From the NCBI RefSeq assembly GCF_035222485.1, contig NC_085923.1:434001-498000 (forward strand): DNA of 64,000 bases. The letters run 5' to 3'. Position 1 is the first letter of the stretch. Every line of letters starts with the position of its first letter. Both the position numbers and the translations under genes were made by a program. Under the pieces are notes generated by a model that did no database searches, was not told where the DNA came from, and saw only the letters and a program-made list of their open reading frames with translations. Shown here in pieces: positions 11,083 to 20,541 of this stretch. The DNA is from Podospora pseudoanserina. Its lineage: Eukaryota > Ascomycota > Sordariomycetes > Sordariales > Podosporaceae.

Positions 11083-12134
11083 TTGTTGATAGGTTTCAGA
11101 CCTTTTCGTGTCCCACTCACACTGGAAAGGAACAAGACTCGCTTTCGGTTAGCAAACAGCCTGAGTCTACAAAGGCTTCCTCATGTCAAGACAGCACGGA
11201 GATACGCGTATTTCGGACGGAAGGATATCATAAAGACGGATTTGTCGTCAGAACGCCGAGGTCGGAGAGCCTGGCTCATTGCCTACATCGCGAACAGCCT
11301 CTCGAATTCATCGTAATCCCAAGGGGCAGTTTCCGGTCATCTTGAACATTCTTCGACTAACAGATACCGCAAGACCCGAGCATACGGTGAAGAAGCACTG
11401 GAGCTTCTACCTTGGTCAAGCATTTCCATTCTCAAACGACCAAAGCTAACGAGACCATACCCCGTCATTGTAGTGTTTCTACATCAGTTCCCATGCCCAG
11501 CGCCTCTTCAAAGCATCTCGGTGTAAAGCTAACCCTCGGTCTCAACATCACCGGTCTTAGTTGCCGCATTCGCTCCCCTACAACGGTGCATATAAGGACT
11601 CATCACTGTGGGTCCGGACGACAGGAAGTGTGATTCAGAGGCTCTGGACGCATAGAAGCACTCAACAGTGCAGAAAGCCCCTCTTCAAGTACCGTGAGAT
11701 GGAACAGCCACGTGCTGCGCTCCAACTGTCAAGCTCTCCCACTGTAACAGTATTATTGCTGGACTGTCTCATCATCTGGTGAGATCTTGGTTGTTGTCTT
11801 GAGTCCCAAACTTGGTTTTCACTGGAACAGACATTCCAAAGGCGCAAATGCAGAATCCTACGATGGCACCTGCTCGCAGCTCAAGGCTGAGGCAGATGCA
11901 ACAGCTTTGCGCTGATACTGAGGAATACGATGTCACCATCATACTCCACGTGGAAAATGTCCGATGAACTCTCCGTCGGCCCACGAAGCGAAACCATATC
12001 AATATAACGTCAGTGGAGCTCTCACCAACAGCGGACACCCTCTCCGCTCTGGGATGGGAATACCTTCTCCTCTTCCGCCGGTTTTCGAAGACCGAAACGT
12101 CGAAATCCGTGCCCTCTGCACCGCCTTGACCCAC
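11083..12134 (+). pseudogene. Possible decayed coding region, unidentified
   Basis: Reading one frame from 11083 gives protein-like text interrupted by stops. Examples are FRVPLTLERNKTRFRL, ARRYAYFGRKDIIKTD, RRAWLIAYIANSLS, a stop, EEALELLPWSSISILKRP, PYPVIVVFLHQF, then further on EYDVTIILHVENV and TLSALGWEYLLLFRRFS. The middle part (about 11520-11830) is only protein-like in another frame. This pattern suggests an old gene broken by stops and frame changes. I cannot name the family. It could also be chance reading in a GC-balanced intergenic stretch. Confidence 0.3.
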
Positions 12135-12179
12135 TTCAACCTGCTCGATATCCCGTCTTTAGACCCGAGGCACGGGGTA

Positions 12180-12786
12180 AATTAACCGTAGATGAAACCA
12201 AGCACTTCCGTCTCCGCACGGGCAATCTATCATTCCCGGGTATACCAAACATCATCCCAATCAGAGCGCAGGTGCAAGACAGGGGCCACCTGACGACCCA
12301 AGTGTAAAAAAGTCTCAGCCTCTTGTTGCGCGGGTTAGCAAGCGCCCCAATCTTTCCCTGACGCTTGTCGTCAGTCCTGGTCCTTGCTCAGAGGGCCTCA
12401 GATGTATAAAACCTTCCCTTCATCCATACGAGAGATAGATGACAGACGTATATCGATCAGCTGCTGTGGTTGGCGTTCATGGCAATAACGTTGCGTCCGG
12501 GGGATTGGAATGCACCACTACGCTTGTACCCCACGACGAACTACCGGTTATTGGGGCGTTCCAGAAACCAGAACCATAATGAACCGTTTTAAGCGGATTC
12601 CCCGGGCTGATGAAGACTTGCGCAGGAGAACCTTCCACGCAGATTGACAGGTCTCTTCGGTTGCATCGAGCCACGCAAGACTCTGGGCACGAGCTTTGGG
12701 AGGGTGATAAGAAGGCTGATCTCCTGGCTTTGTTAGCACCGATTCATTACGATCATCTACTCAAACAGACACTGCAGAGCTTCAAG
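12180..12786. promoter_or_regulatory. Upstream region of the GDSL esterase gene
   Basis: About 600 bases without a supported gene. A TATA-like TATAAAA lies at 12405-12411, some 375 bases before the start codon. This is far for a core promoter unless the 5' UTR is long. Confidence 0.3.
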
Positions 12787-13598
12787 ATGCAACTCTACAA
12801 CCTCCTCACCATTGCCCTCGCCGGGTTGGCTGCTGCCTCCCCTGTTGAGCTGGTCGAGCGTCAGCAAAAGCTTCGCATCAGTGCGTGGACCCCCCTTTTA
12901 CCCCTATTTTCCCCCTCCCTTTTTGACTAACAAAAACAGTGCCTCTTGGTGACTCCATCACCGAAATCGCCTGCTGGCGCGCCTTCGTCTGGGATCAGAT
13001 CGCTGCGGCCGGCTTCGCCAACCAGGTCCAATACGTTGGTTCTCAGAATTCCAACCCCCAGGGCTGCCGTCCTACGACCACGAACTGGGATCAGCGCCAC
13101 GAGGGTCATTCCGGCTGGCTCGCGATTGATATCGCCAACAATTACCTCGCCAACTGGCTCCGGAGCACACCGGCCGATATCGTCCAGTTCATGCTTGGCA
13201 CCAACGATGTGTTTAGGGGGAGAAGCACCAATGATATCATTGCTGCCTACACCAAGATGGTTCAGATCATGAGGGCGGCGAACCCCAAGATGAAGATCAT
13301 TGTATGTTTGACGCTGAATTTTTGAGAAAAGGGAAAACTAACAGCATAGGTCGATCTTGTCATCCCCCTCGGCGTTGGCTCCAACTCGGGTATCCAGGCC
13401 CTCAACGCCCGCATCCCCGCCTGGGCTGCTGGCCTCAACACCACCGAGAGCCCCATCGTCATTGCTGACTGCAACACCGGCTACAAGACTTCCGACCTGC
13501 GTGACGGTGTCCACCCTAGCATTGCTGGTGATCAGTTCCTCGCCACCAAGATTGGACCGCCTCTTCTCAACTATATCAGAGAGTCGTTGGCTGGTAAC
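12787..13598 (+). CDS. Secreted GDSL/SGNH-hydrolase esterase (CE3-like)
   Basis: Three exons: 12787-12880, 12940-13301 and 13350-13598. The introns are 59 and 48 nt with good splice sites. The signal peptide MQLYNLLTIALAGLAAAS is followed by LRIMPLGDSITEI, with the nucleophile Ser in GDS. Block III is GTND (FMLGTNDV), and the Asp/His pair is in LRDGVHPS. Together these are the hallmarks of SGNH esterases. The LRIMPLGDSITE opening and the HEGHSGWLAIDIANNYL segment match fungal carbohydrate esterases that deacetylate plant polysaccharides. Oddity: the strict frame ends ...IGPPSSQLYQRVVGW. The +1 frame gives PLLNYIRESLAGN with a stop at 13600-13602, which looks like the family C-terminus. A one-base shift near 13558-13562 (CCGCCC) is likely. 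Confidence 0.85.
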
Positions 13599-13814
13599 TA
13601 GGCCACTCGCGGTGAACAAAGGGACGATGAGTACATAGGACTGATAGGCACGTAAATACCAGCAACAATGAAGGATCCACCTTGAGGCTGTTTAAGCCAC
13701 GGAAGTCTCGCGCTGTAGTATCGATGTCAAGAACTGACTGCCTCGCTTTTGGTTGAGTAATGAACCCTGACACACCCCATCAAACCTCCTGTCTTGGTCC
13801 CACCGGTTGGCTTC

Positions 13815-14744
13815 CTACCAATCCAAAAAATACGCAATCCCATCCAACAACGCACTCCCCCCCACAGCAGCATGATCCATCCCCGCATACTCCTTCACCG
13901 CCACATCCCTCATCCTCCCGCTCCCCACAAGCCGATCAAACAGCTCATGACTATACCTCCCCGGCCCAAACCTCTGCAAGAGATTCTTCCTCGCCTGAAA
14001 CTGGGACTCCGTCTGCGTCCTCCTCCTCAGCGGGTAATCCTCCAACTCGCCATATCCGATAAAGACCGCTGGCTTGGTCTGGTTCTGCCCAAACTCGATG
14101 TCACCAGGGATGTCCATCCCGTCTCCCAACCTCCGCGTGACATTCATTAGGACCGTCTGGTTCATCAACGTGAGTGATGGACTGGCGGCGATAAATGTAT
14201 CGAATAAGTCGGGTTTCGTGATCAAGGCGTAGGTAACGAAGAGACCCCCGCTTGAATGGCCGTATATAGCGTCCCGAGTGAAGTTGACGTTGGGGAAGAT
14301 GGTGTCCTGCACCCAGGGGCGGAGGGTGAGGTTGATGAAGTCGATGAAGGTGTCTGCACCCCAGGGAACGGGGTCGCCGGGGATGGGGGCGCCGAAGTCG
14401 ATGCTGCGTTGGGTGAGGGCGTAGACGTTGTCTGTGAGTGGGTAACCAATACCGACGACCAAAGCATCGGGTTGGGAGGGGTCGACGGGTTTGCGGCGTT
14501 TGAGGTGGTCGGCTGCTGTTGAGGCTAGGGCGTTGCCGTCTGTGACGTAGACTGTCAAGGCGGTTTTGTTGGTTATTTCTGCTGTGGGGAGAGAGGAAGG
14601 GCCCCATTCGAAGGGGTAGGAGAGGGAGATTTGGTAGGTTACGTTGGAGGAGGGAGAGGAGGTGGCGTTGTAGAAGAGGGTGTTGGGGAGGAAGGCTGGG
14701 GGGAGGGGCGGGAAGGGGGTGAATGTCCAAGGGGCAGTGGCCAT
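13815..14744 (-). CDS. Alpha/beta-hydrolase esterase (esterase D / siderophore-esterase-like)
   Basis: Single-exon gene of 309 residues. It has the PF00756-type layout. An N-terminal beta region leads to ALTVYVTDGNAL, then VVGIGYPLTDNVYALTQRS, and the nucleophile elbow YGHSSGGLFVTYAL (Ser in GHSSG, near residue 164). The sequence AASPSLTLMNQ follows, with a catalytic His in YAGMDHAAV near the C-terminus. Fungal relatives include esterases that open ferric siderophores such as fusarinines. There is no signal peptide, which fits an intracellular siderophore hydrolase. No siderophore transporter or NRPS is adjacent, so the substrate is inference only. The gene lies tail-to-tail with the GDSL gene, about 200 bases apart. 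Confidence 0.8.
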   Translation of the reverse strand: MATAPWTFTPFPPLPPAFLPNTLFYNATSSPSSNVTYQISLSYPFEWGPSSLPTAEITNKTALTVYVTDGNALASTAADHLKRRKPVDPSQPDALVVGIGYPLTDNVYALTQRSIDFGAPIPGDPVPWGADTFIDFINLTLRPWVQDTIFPNVNFTRDAIYGHSSGGLFVTYALITKPDLFDTFIAASPSLTLMNQTVLMNVTRRLGDGMDIPGDIEFGQNQTKPAVFIGYGELEDYPLRRRTQTESQFQARKNLLQRFGPGRYSHELFDRLVGSGRMRDVAVKEYAGMDHAAVGGSALLDGIAYFLDW

Positions 14745-15402
14745 TGTGGTGTGTTTGATGTCTAGTTTGTCTCTAAGTGAATTTAACAGTTGGATTGGAT
14801 GGCGAATTGATAGATAGCCTGCTCACGATGTGTTCAGGGTTTGAGGCAAGCATTATGGAATGAAGAAGTGAGACCCAATTCCTGTGTGCATGGCGGGGTG
14901 CTCGGACTCAGTTCAATATCCCCGCGGTACGTCCCAACTTGTAATAGTCTCGGCAAATATCAGTCCGAGTAGCGCGCCATCAACAACAGGTCACAAGTTC
15001 AGCTCGAGGGAATTAATTGTAGGTATGATGGGTTAGGTGTACGACACAAGACACGGCCAGTATCCCGAACAGCAGTTTAACAGTTCGCTGACACGAACTT
15101 GAGTTATGGAGCTGGCTACCTTACCTTAGTCAATTATATAGCTCTTGTGCTACCTAGTAACTTGTAGCTCGATGCTACCCCCTCACTTTAGCGCCTTCAT
15201 GCTATTTACCACGTGACATTTATGGAAGTTTCAGCTTCATCTTGTTGGTTCGAATTCCCTCCTGGAGGTGGTCCTATTCCTGAATCTTAATCCATTCTCC
15301 CTTTAGGCATGCTCCCACGGTCACCCACCTGCTCGAACAAAGACGAAAATACGATGCTTCGAGACTGAGACACCCTAACATTAGTTTTGTCCTGCAACAA
15401 TA
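14745..15402. promoter_or_regulatory. Divergent upstream region (esterase / HET gene)
   Basis: About 660 bases between head-to-head starts. The stretch at about 15110-15200 is rich in TAG/CTAC words and short imperfect repeats (CTACCTTACCTTAG, CTACCTAGTAACTTGTAGC). No gene or RNA is seen. Confidence 0.35.
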
Positions 15403-17091
15403 ATGAGGCTCATTGACACTACAACGTTGAAGTTGCGCGAGTTCACGGCGTACACCACTTCCGACTATCCAAAGTATGCAGTGCTCTCTCATACATGGGG
15501 TGACGAAGAGGTCACCTTCCAGGACATGATGACGGAACCTCTACCTTCCGAAAAGAGAGGATTTGCAAAGATCAAAGCGACTTGTGAGCTTGCCCGGATT
15601 GACGGTCTGAACTTTGCCTGGGTCGATACCTGCTGCATCGATAAGTCTAGCAGTGCCGAGCTTACCGAAGCGATAAACTCCATGTATGCCTGGTATCGGG
15701 CTTCAGAAACGTGCTACGCATTCTTGGAAGATTTGGAGTCAACGACCGAAATCAGCGCAAGTTCAGACTTTGCAAAATGCCGCTGGTTTACGCGCGGTTG
15801 GACTCTTCAAGAGCTCATCGCCCCAACAGAGCTCAAGTTTTACGATAAGAATTGGGTCTATCGGGGGTCCAAGCACGATCTTGCAGTCACACTCAAAGGG
15901 ATTACACGCATACCAATAGCAATTTTAAAGCGTGAGCAGGAGCTCACCACAAAGTCTGTGGCACAGCGGATGTCATGGGCGGCCTTCAGGGAGACAACGC
16001 GCATAGAAGATGAGGCGTACTGTCTACTTGGCATATTCGGCATTCACATGCCTCTCATTTATGGAGAGGGCTTCCAGGCTTTCCAAAGGCTCCAGCAGGA
16101 AATTGTCAAATCTATTGGTGATATGACCATTTTGGCATGGGGCTCTGTCCAGGGCGGCCAAGGCTCTTCAGAGGGCCTCCAGGGTCTTTTTGCACCCTCC
16201 CCAGATGCGTTTTGGATCCCGGGTGTCATCAATTGCCTCCCAAGTCTTCCCGATATAACCATAACGACAAGAGGTCTCAGAGTGTCCCGAAACACTTGGA
16301 TGCCCCTCTGGATTCATGGTACAACCTACTATTTGATTGTGGGTGCTTTCAGTCCCTGGACTGAACGTGTCAGCATCATGCAGTCTTCATCGGTCTCAGC
16401 TCTTCGACTGTCAAAGATAGGGCCGGGAATCTTTCTGAGAACAGGGCTGGATACCGAGGTCCCTGTAGACGCTCTATATGCTCAGCATCATCAGTCCGAG
16501 TACTATCTTCTTACAGATATTCCCAGTCAGATAAACGACATTTACGTTGGATACCGGAAGCATTCACTCCACGTCGAAGTCAACAAGACGTTCCACGTGG
16601 AAGATGCAGTTCCGCATTCGCTGTGGGATGACGCAGACAAGATCTTTCTCCGAGAAAGCGCCTGGCAACCACATGCCCGCATTCATTACAATGTGGTTCT
16701 TGGTGTGAGATTCAAAGGGATCGGCGACTTCAGTGCCATTGAAGTAGTTGTACTCCTTGACTTATCCTCACATCTACCGAGCCTTATTATCTTCCAAGCC
16801 TCGCAGGCACCCAGGCTCGTTTCAAAGCTCTTCGGTCCAATGTCGAAAGAGCATTCGATGATGCTGGCTGACTTGGAGCATCTGAATGATTCTGAAACCA
16901 GCTTGGAAAGCTTTGTAACTGTATCCACAGACAGGGGACCCGCCAGGATCACACCGGTACTTACTGAAACGGAAGATGTGTTTCTATCGTCGGAAGAGGA
17001 AGGCAGTGCCATTCCAGTAGCCAACCTCCAGCTTCAAATTCAGGACATTGGTGACAGCGCAGATTCCCAGCTGGTGACCGGCGAGAAGTGA
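15403..17091 (+). CDS. HET-domain protein
   Basis: Single-exon gene of 562 residues with the HET domain at the extreme N-terminus, starting MRLIDTTTLKLREF and YAVLSHTWGDEEVTF. The other conserved blocks are present: LNFAWVDTCCIDKSSSAEL, then SMYAWYRASETCYAFLED, CRWFTRGWTLQELIAP and EDEAYCLLGIFGIHMPLIYGEG. This is the HET-D/E/R class of N-terminus. There is no NACHT or WD40 module; the C-terminal 300 residues have no recognised domain and end in an acidic tail. HET proteins mediate regulated cell death in non-self recognition. It is convergent with another HET gene, about 200 bases apart. Confidence 0.9.
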   Translation: MRLIDTTTLKLREFTAYTTSDYPKYAVLSHTWGDEEVTFQDMMTEPLPSEKRGFAKIKATCELARIDGLNFAWVDTCCIDKSSSAELTEAINSMYAWYRASETCYAFLEDLESTTEISASSDFAKCRWFTRGWTLQELIAPTELKFYDKNWVYRGSKHDLAVTLKGITRIPIAILKREQELTTKSVAQRMSWAAFRETTRIEDEAYCLLGIFGIHMPLIYGEGFQAFQRLQQEIVKSIGDMTILAWGSVQGGQGSSEGLQGLFAPSPDAFWIPGVINCLPSLPDITITTRGLRVSRNTWMPLWIHGTTYYLIVGAFSPWTERVSIMQSSSVSALRLSKIGPGIFLRTGLDTEVPVDALYAQHHQSEYYLLTDIPSQINDIYVGYRKHSLHVEVNKTFHVEDAVPHSLWDDADKIFLRESAWQPHARIHYNVVLGVRFKGIGDFSAIEVVVLLDLSSHLPSLIIFQASQAPRLVSKLFGPMSKEHSMMLADLEHLNDSETSLESFVTVSTDRGPARITPVLTETEDVFLSSEEEGSAIPVANLQLQIQDIGDSADSQLVTGEK

Positions 17092-17289
17092 TGGTATATG
17101 AGAGACCAACGAGTGAATGAAGACGGGAGTGCTTAGGAAAATATCGCTGGATGATTTGGCCCGTTCACATTATACGTAGGCTTCAACAAAGTTCTCATCA
17201 GGATCTTGGTCAGTATACTGATCTAATCTTCAAACTACCTGTAAGTATATGAAATTTCTACAGAAAGATAGACTTTTAGAGATAAATTC

Positions 17290-18858
17290 CTACTTGACCC
17301 TAATTGTCTCATTTGTGCTCCATCCAGAAGATGAAAGCACCTGGTCTGTTCCAACAGCATATCCTGCGACTCGTAGCCCTCCGTTGCTCTCTTGTTCTAC
17401 CAACATAAAGAGGTTATTCTCAGGGTCAGACCAAGTAGGGTAGCTTCCGTTGAGATAGTTCTTCTTTTCTCCAATGTGAACCACGTATGGTGGCAACGAT
17501 GATCCACCTTGCACGTCGATTATGTCCCATTGTTGATGTCCATGATCCCGTATACTGTGAGCCCCCTTGCCCGTGGTGTTTTCAGATTCCCCAGAAGCAG
17601 ACACAATCACAGAGGCAACTGGTGCTGTGACATTGACATAGCCGTCTTCATCGACAAAACCGGTCGGGGCACCCTGTAACCACCAAAGCAACCCATTCTC
17701 CATGGCATCTTCATCCCCCAAATGCGCCTCAACACCTTCCCCAAGCTCCAGAATGTTTGGTGCAGTTGAGAAAACCTTACCTGGCGGCAGGCTTGGAATC
17801 ACTCCAAGCCACTCAGCCCGGCCACCTCGAGCCAAAATCTCTCTCATGAGAGCGAGTGCTGCCTTTAGCCTGTCATCGTGTTCAAATTGCCTTGCGTCCA
17901 AAGACACTCCAAACATGCCCATAATACTGAGAATCATATCCACAGGCCGATACGCAACACGCATCATGGCCGCCCGCCAAATCGCCGAGGCCATCCCCTC
18001 CTTCCCTTTCAGATCCAGCGCCCCAATCAGCGCATTCCTCTGCACCCTGTCCCCGGGCCGTTTATCCCCCACTATCAAGTTCATTTCCAACTTCTGTTTC
18101 TTTTCCTGCGTGGGATCATCTTCCGATTTCGTAACCAGATAAGTCGCCCTAGAAGACGCCGCCAACAAAGACACCAGCTCCGTCATTCCCGCCCCTGACT
18201 CGTCACCCTCCACTTGTTCAACATGCAAGTAGAACAGCGACTCTAGATAACAAGTGCCATGGGTCCATGAAAATAACACCTTGCAACGGGGCGGCGCGAT
18301 AGCTTCTTGGAGAGTCCATGCGCGGGAGACCCAGTTGGTTTCTTCCTCAAGGGCGACAAGTCGTGACAAACCTCCAGGGAGGATGAGACAGACGTGGCAG
18401 TGCTCATAGATGGAGAACATTCTCTGGATCTGCCAAGCCTTGTCGTCTTCGTCCCCTTGCTTGATGCAGAGGCCGTCGAGCCAGAGGAGGGGGCATTCAA
18501 GCTGGAGGGCGGCGCGGCAGGCGGTGCGGAGGGCGGGGAGGGAGATGGGGTCGGCGTTGAAGGCGGATTTGATGGTCATTGTTGGGGGTGGGTTGGCGGT
18601 GGGGTTTAAGGGGGGGACGCCTTTCCAGACGTAGGAGATGGCGGCGTAGCGGTTTTTGGGCAGGATGTCTGTTTCAACTACTCGGAGATAACTGCCGTTG
18701 GCGAAGGGTTTGGCGTCGATGAAACGGTACCGAGCTGCGGGTACTTGGTCGAGGGAAATGGGGGCCGTGGAAAGGGACTCGAAGGGAAGCTTCAGTACGC
18801 ATGGCATGGAGTGAAGATCGTCGGCCTGTCCACCAGCTGGTTTTTCGGGGTTCTCCAT
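17290..18858 (-). CDS. HET-domain protein, divergent type
   Basis: Single-exon frame of 522 residues from the ATG at 18856-18858 (MENPEKPAGG). The HET blocks are YRFIDAKPFANGSYLRVVET, then RYAAISYVWKG, LECPLLWLDGLCIKQGDEDDK, QIQRMFSIYEHCHVCLILPG and WVSRAWTLQEAIAPP. The second half carries RPVDMILSIMGMFGVSL, as in many HET proteins with a short C-terminal region. It lacks NACHT or repeat domains. The frame stays open upstream to 19038 with in-frame candidate starts, but the sequence there is not protein-like. The neighbouring HET gene on the opposite strand belongs to a different subfamily, so this is not a recent tandem duplication. Confidence 0.85.
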   Translation of the reverse strand: MENPEKPAGGQADDLHSMPCVLKLPFESLSTAPISLDQVPAARYRFIDAKPFANGSYLRVVETDILPKNRYAAISYVWKGVPPLNPTANPPPTMTIKSAFNADPISLPALRTACRAALQLECPLLWLDGLCIKQGDEDDKAWQIQRMFSIYEHCHVCLILPGGLSRLVALEEETNWVSRAWTLQEAIAPPRCKVLFSWTHGTCYLESLFYLHVEQVEGDESGAGMTELVSLLAASSRATYLVTKSEDDPTQEKKQKLEMNLIVGDKRPGDRVQRNALIGALDLKGKEGMASAIWRAAMMRVAYRPVDMILSIMGMFGVSLDARQFEHDDRLKAALALMREILARGGRAEWLGVIPSLPPGKVFSTAPNILELGEGVEAHLGDEDAMENGLLWWLQGAPTGFVDEDGYVNVTAPVASVIVSASGESENTTGKGAHSIRDHGHQQWDIIDVQGGSSLPPYVVHIGEKKNYLNGSYPTWSDPENNLFMLVEQESNGGLRVAGYAVGTDQVLSSSGWSTNETIRVK

Positions 18859-20280
18859 AATATCAAAGTAAAACGATGAGGTGTTTGAGGTAGAGAATAC
18901 AAACCTCTGACACTGTCGGATTCGCGAGAGGTGTTGGGCCGTGATGCGATGTGAGTGGCTCCCGTCTTGCCTCTGACCAGCCACCTTGCCTCGATGACTA
19001 CGATGACATCCCCAGACCTTTGTGAGGCGTAGGACCATTCGATCCTTTCACATACGACCATATCCAGCGGAAAACTCGGGAGCACAAAGGTGGTATGAAA
19101 TATATTCGTAACTACGGTCGTTGATCTGACCGCCCTGATTGCTGGAATTACCAAGTTGCTAGGACTGATAATAAATCTACCTTACGTCGGGCACTGGCAT
19201 GTGATAGCCGTGGCTCGGTGTCTGCCTGAGTGTTGGTGAGATGTGTTCGAAAGCGGCACTGAGACTTGATTACGGTCGCAGGTTTGGTTTGGAATATACC
19301 GAGTCCCACGGCGTTAGATGCTTGCAGGCTCACGGACGAGATCAAATAGTAAACTGAGTTTGGAATTGAAAGAGGCCTGATGGCGATAGTCTGGAAAATT
19401 TTGGGACAGAATGAAATGAGACCCAACTATCGTTATCAAAAATAACCCCGCACCTGCCCCTCAATCCCCCCCAATAGGGTACGAGCGAAACTCCCCCACT
19501 GCCTCAACGTAGAAGTCACCTTTCGAACAAGTTCTACACGAGAGTTACGTCTAAGTGGGGTCCAGAATCGGATGTGGTTGGGTGAACGGAGACACCTCCG
19601 GGGAATTAATGTGAATTTTGGTAAATGAAATTACTGTGGAGACAGTGAGAGAGAATTTTTGTCTTCGTTCACCAGAGTGGTTCAGCTTGGGCACAGCTAG
19701 TTGGCATCCAGACTGACTGACGATATGAATGCAGTTCGTGCAGCCTGACCATCAACATTGCGATTTAGGGCGCTGTAGCACGCGTTAGACGTGCTTTAAG
19801 AAATAAAAGCGGGAGCTTCCTGCGGTTAGGAGATGGCGGGGTCTTGGAGCTGCTCTGCGCGCCAACGCACACTCCCGCCTCGGGTCGAGCTAATGGATTT
19901 CCCATTCACAACACGACTGTCTACATGCGCCGAGCAGGGACCTCTGGCAAAGACGCATTTCATTTTTGCTAGTTCTCATTGGCTCCCACTACTGCTAGGT
20001 TGTGAATAACATATGATAGCGAATGCTTATGTAAGCAACAAGTCCTGAGTGCTTTTCTGTGGTTTGGCAGCATGGTCTCCAAACTCGACTTGAATGTTGT
20101 CCTTCGAGCTATAAGCCGCCACGACACCTTCGACAGCCCGTTCATCATTTTCGCCCGATTTGCCAACAAGTCGTGCAGCGGGCCCCAAAGCTGCGTCTCG
20201 ACACAGTTAATCTCAACTCGAGGCATTTCAAGCTCTATTGCCACTCCGAGTTTCTATCGGCCACTGCACAGGCCTCAGCA
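18859..20280. other. Intergenic, nothing firmly recognised
   Basis: About 1.4 kb upstream of the second HET gene. A minus-strand open frame at 19969-20244 reads EINCVETQLWGPLHDLLANRAKMM and looks somewhat protein-like. It has no ATG in a good place and no known domain, so it is not called as a gene. Confidence 0.3.
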
Positions 20281-20541
20281 ATGGCCGACGATCCAGATCT
20301 AACACTATGGAGTCATACTTCAGGCGAAGCAGAAGCACTCCAAGCAGGCCATATCATTGAGGAGGCAAAAGTACATATTAATGACCAAAAGACTATGGAT
20401 TTACTTATCGCCTCTGGCAGTTCGGGAATGTTTGAAGAAGGAGTCTCTGGAGAAGAGAAGGAAATTGTAGAAATGAAGCGTGAGATCAAGGAGAAGGAGA
20501 GGCAGATGCGGGAGGAGAAGCGGAAGCAGGATGAGAAGTGA
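20281..20541 (+). CDS. Small acidic/charged hypothetical protein
   Basis: Frame of 86 codons from the ATG at 20281. The first half is acidic (MADDPDLTLWSHTSGEAEAL). The second half is a highly charged predicted coiled coil (EEKEIVEMKREIKEKERQMR). The frame is open upstream to 20059, so the ATG shown may be internal to a longer exon. No family is recognised. The reading is supported only by composition and the helical heptad-like pattern. Confidence 0.3.
   Translation: MADDPDLTLWSHTSGEAEALQAGHIIEEAKVHINDQKTMDLLIASGSSGMFEEGVSGEEKEIVEMKREIKEKERQMREEKRKQDEK

Noticed and set aside
13760-14150. Plus-strand Pro/Ser-rich frames opposite the esterase gene
   Set aside because: Shadows of the minus-strand alpha/beta-hydrolase coding sequence, which has a complete catalytic pattern.
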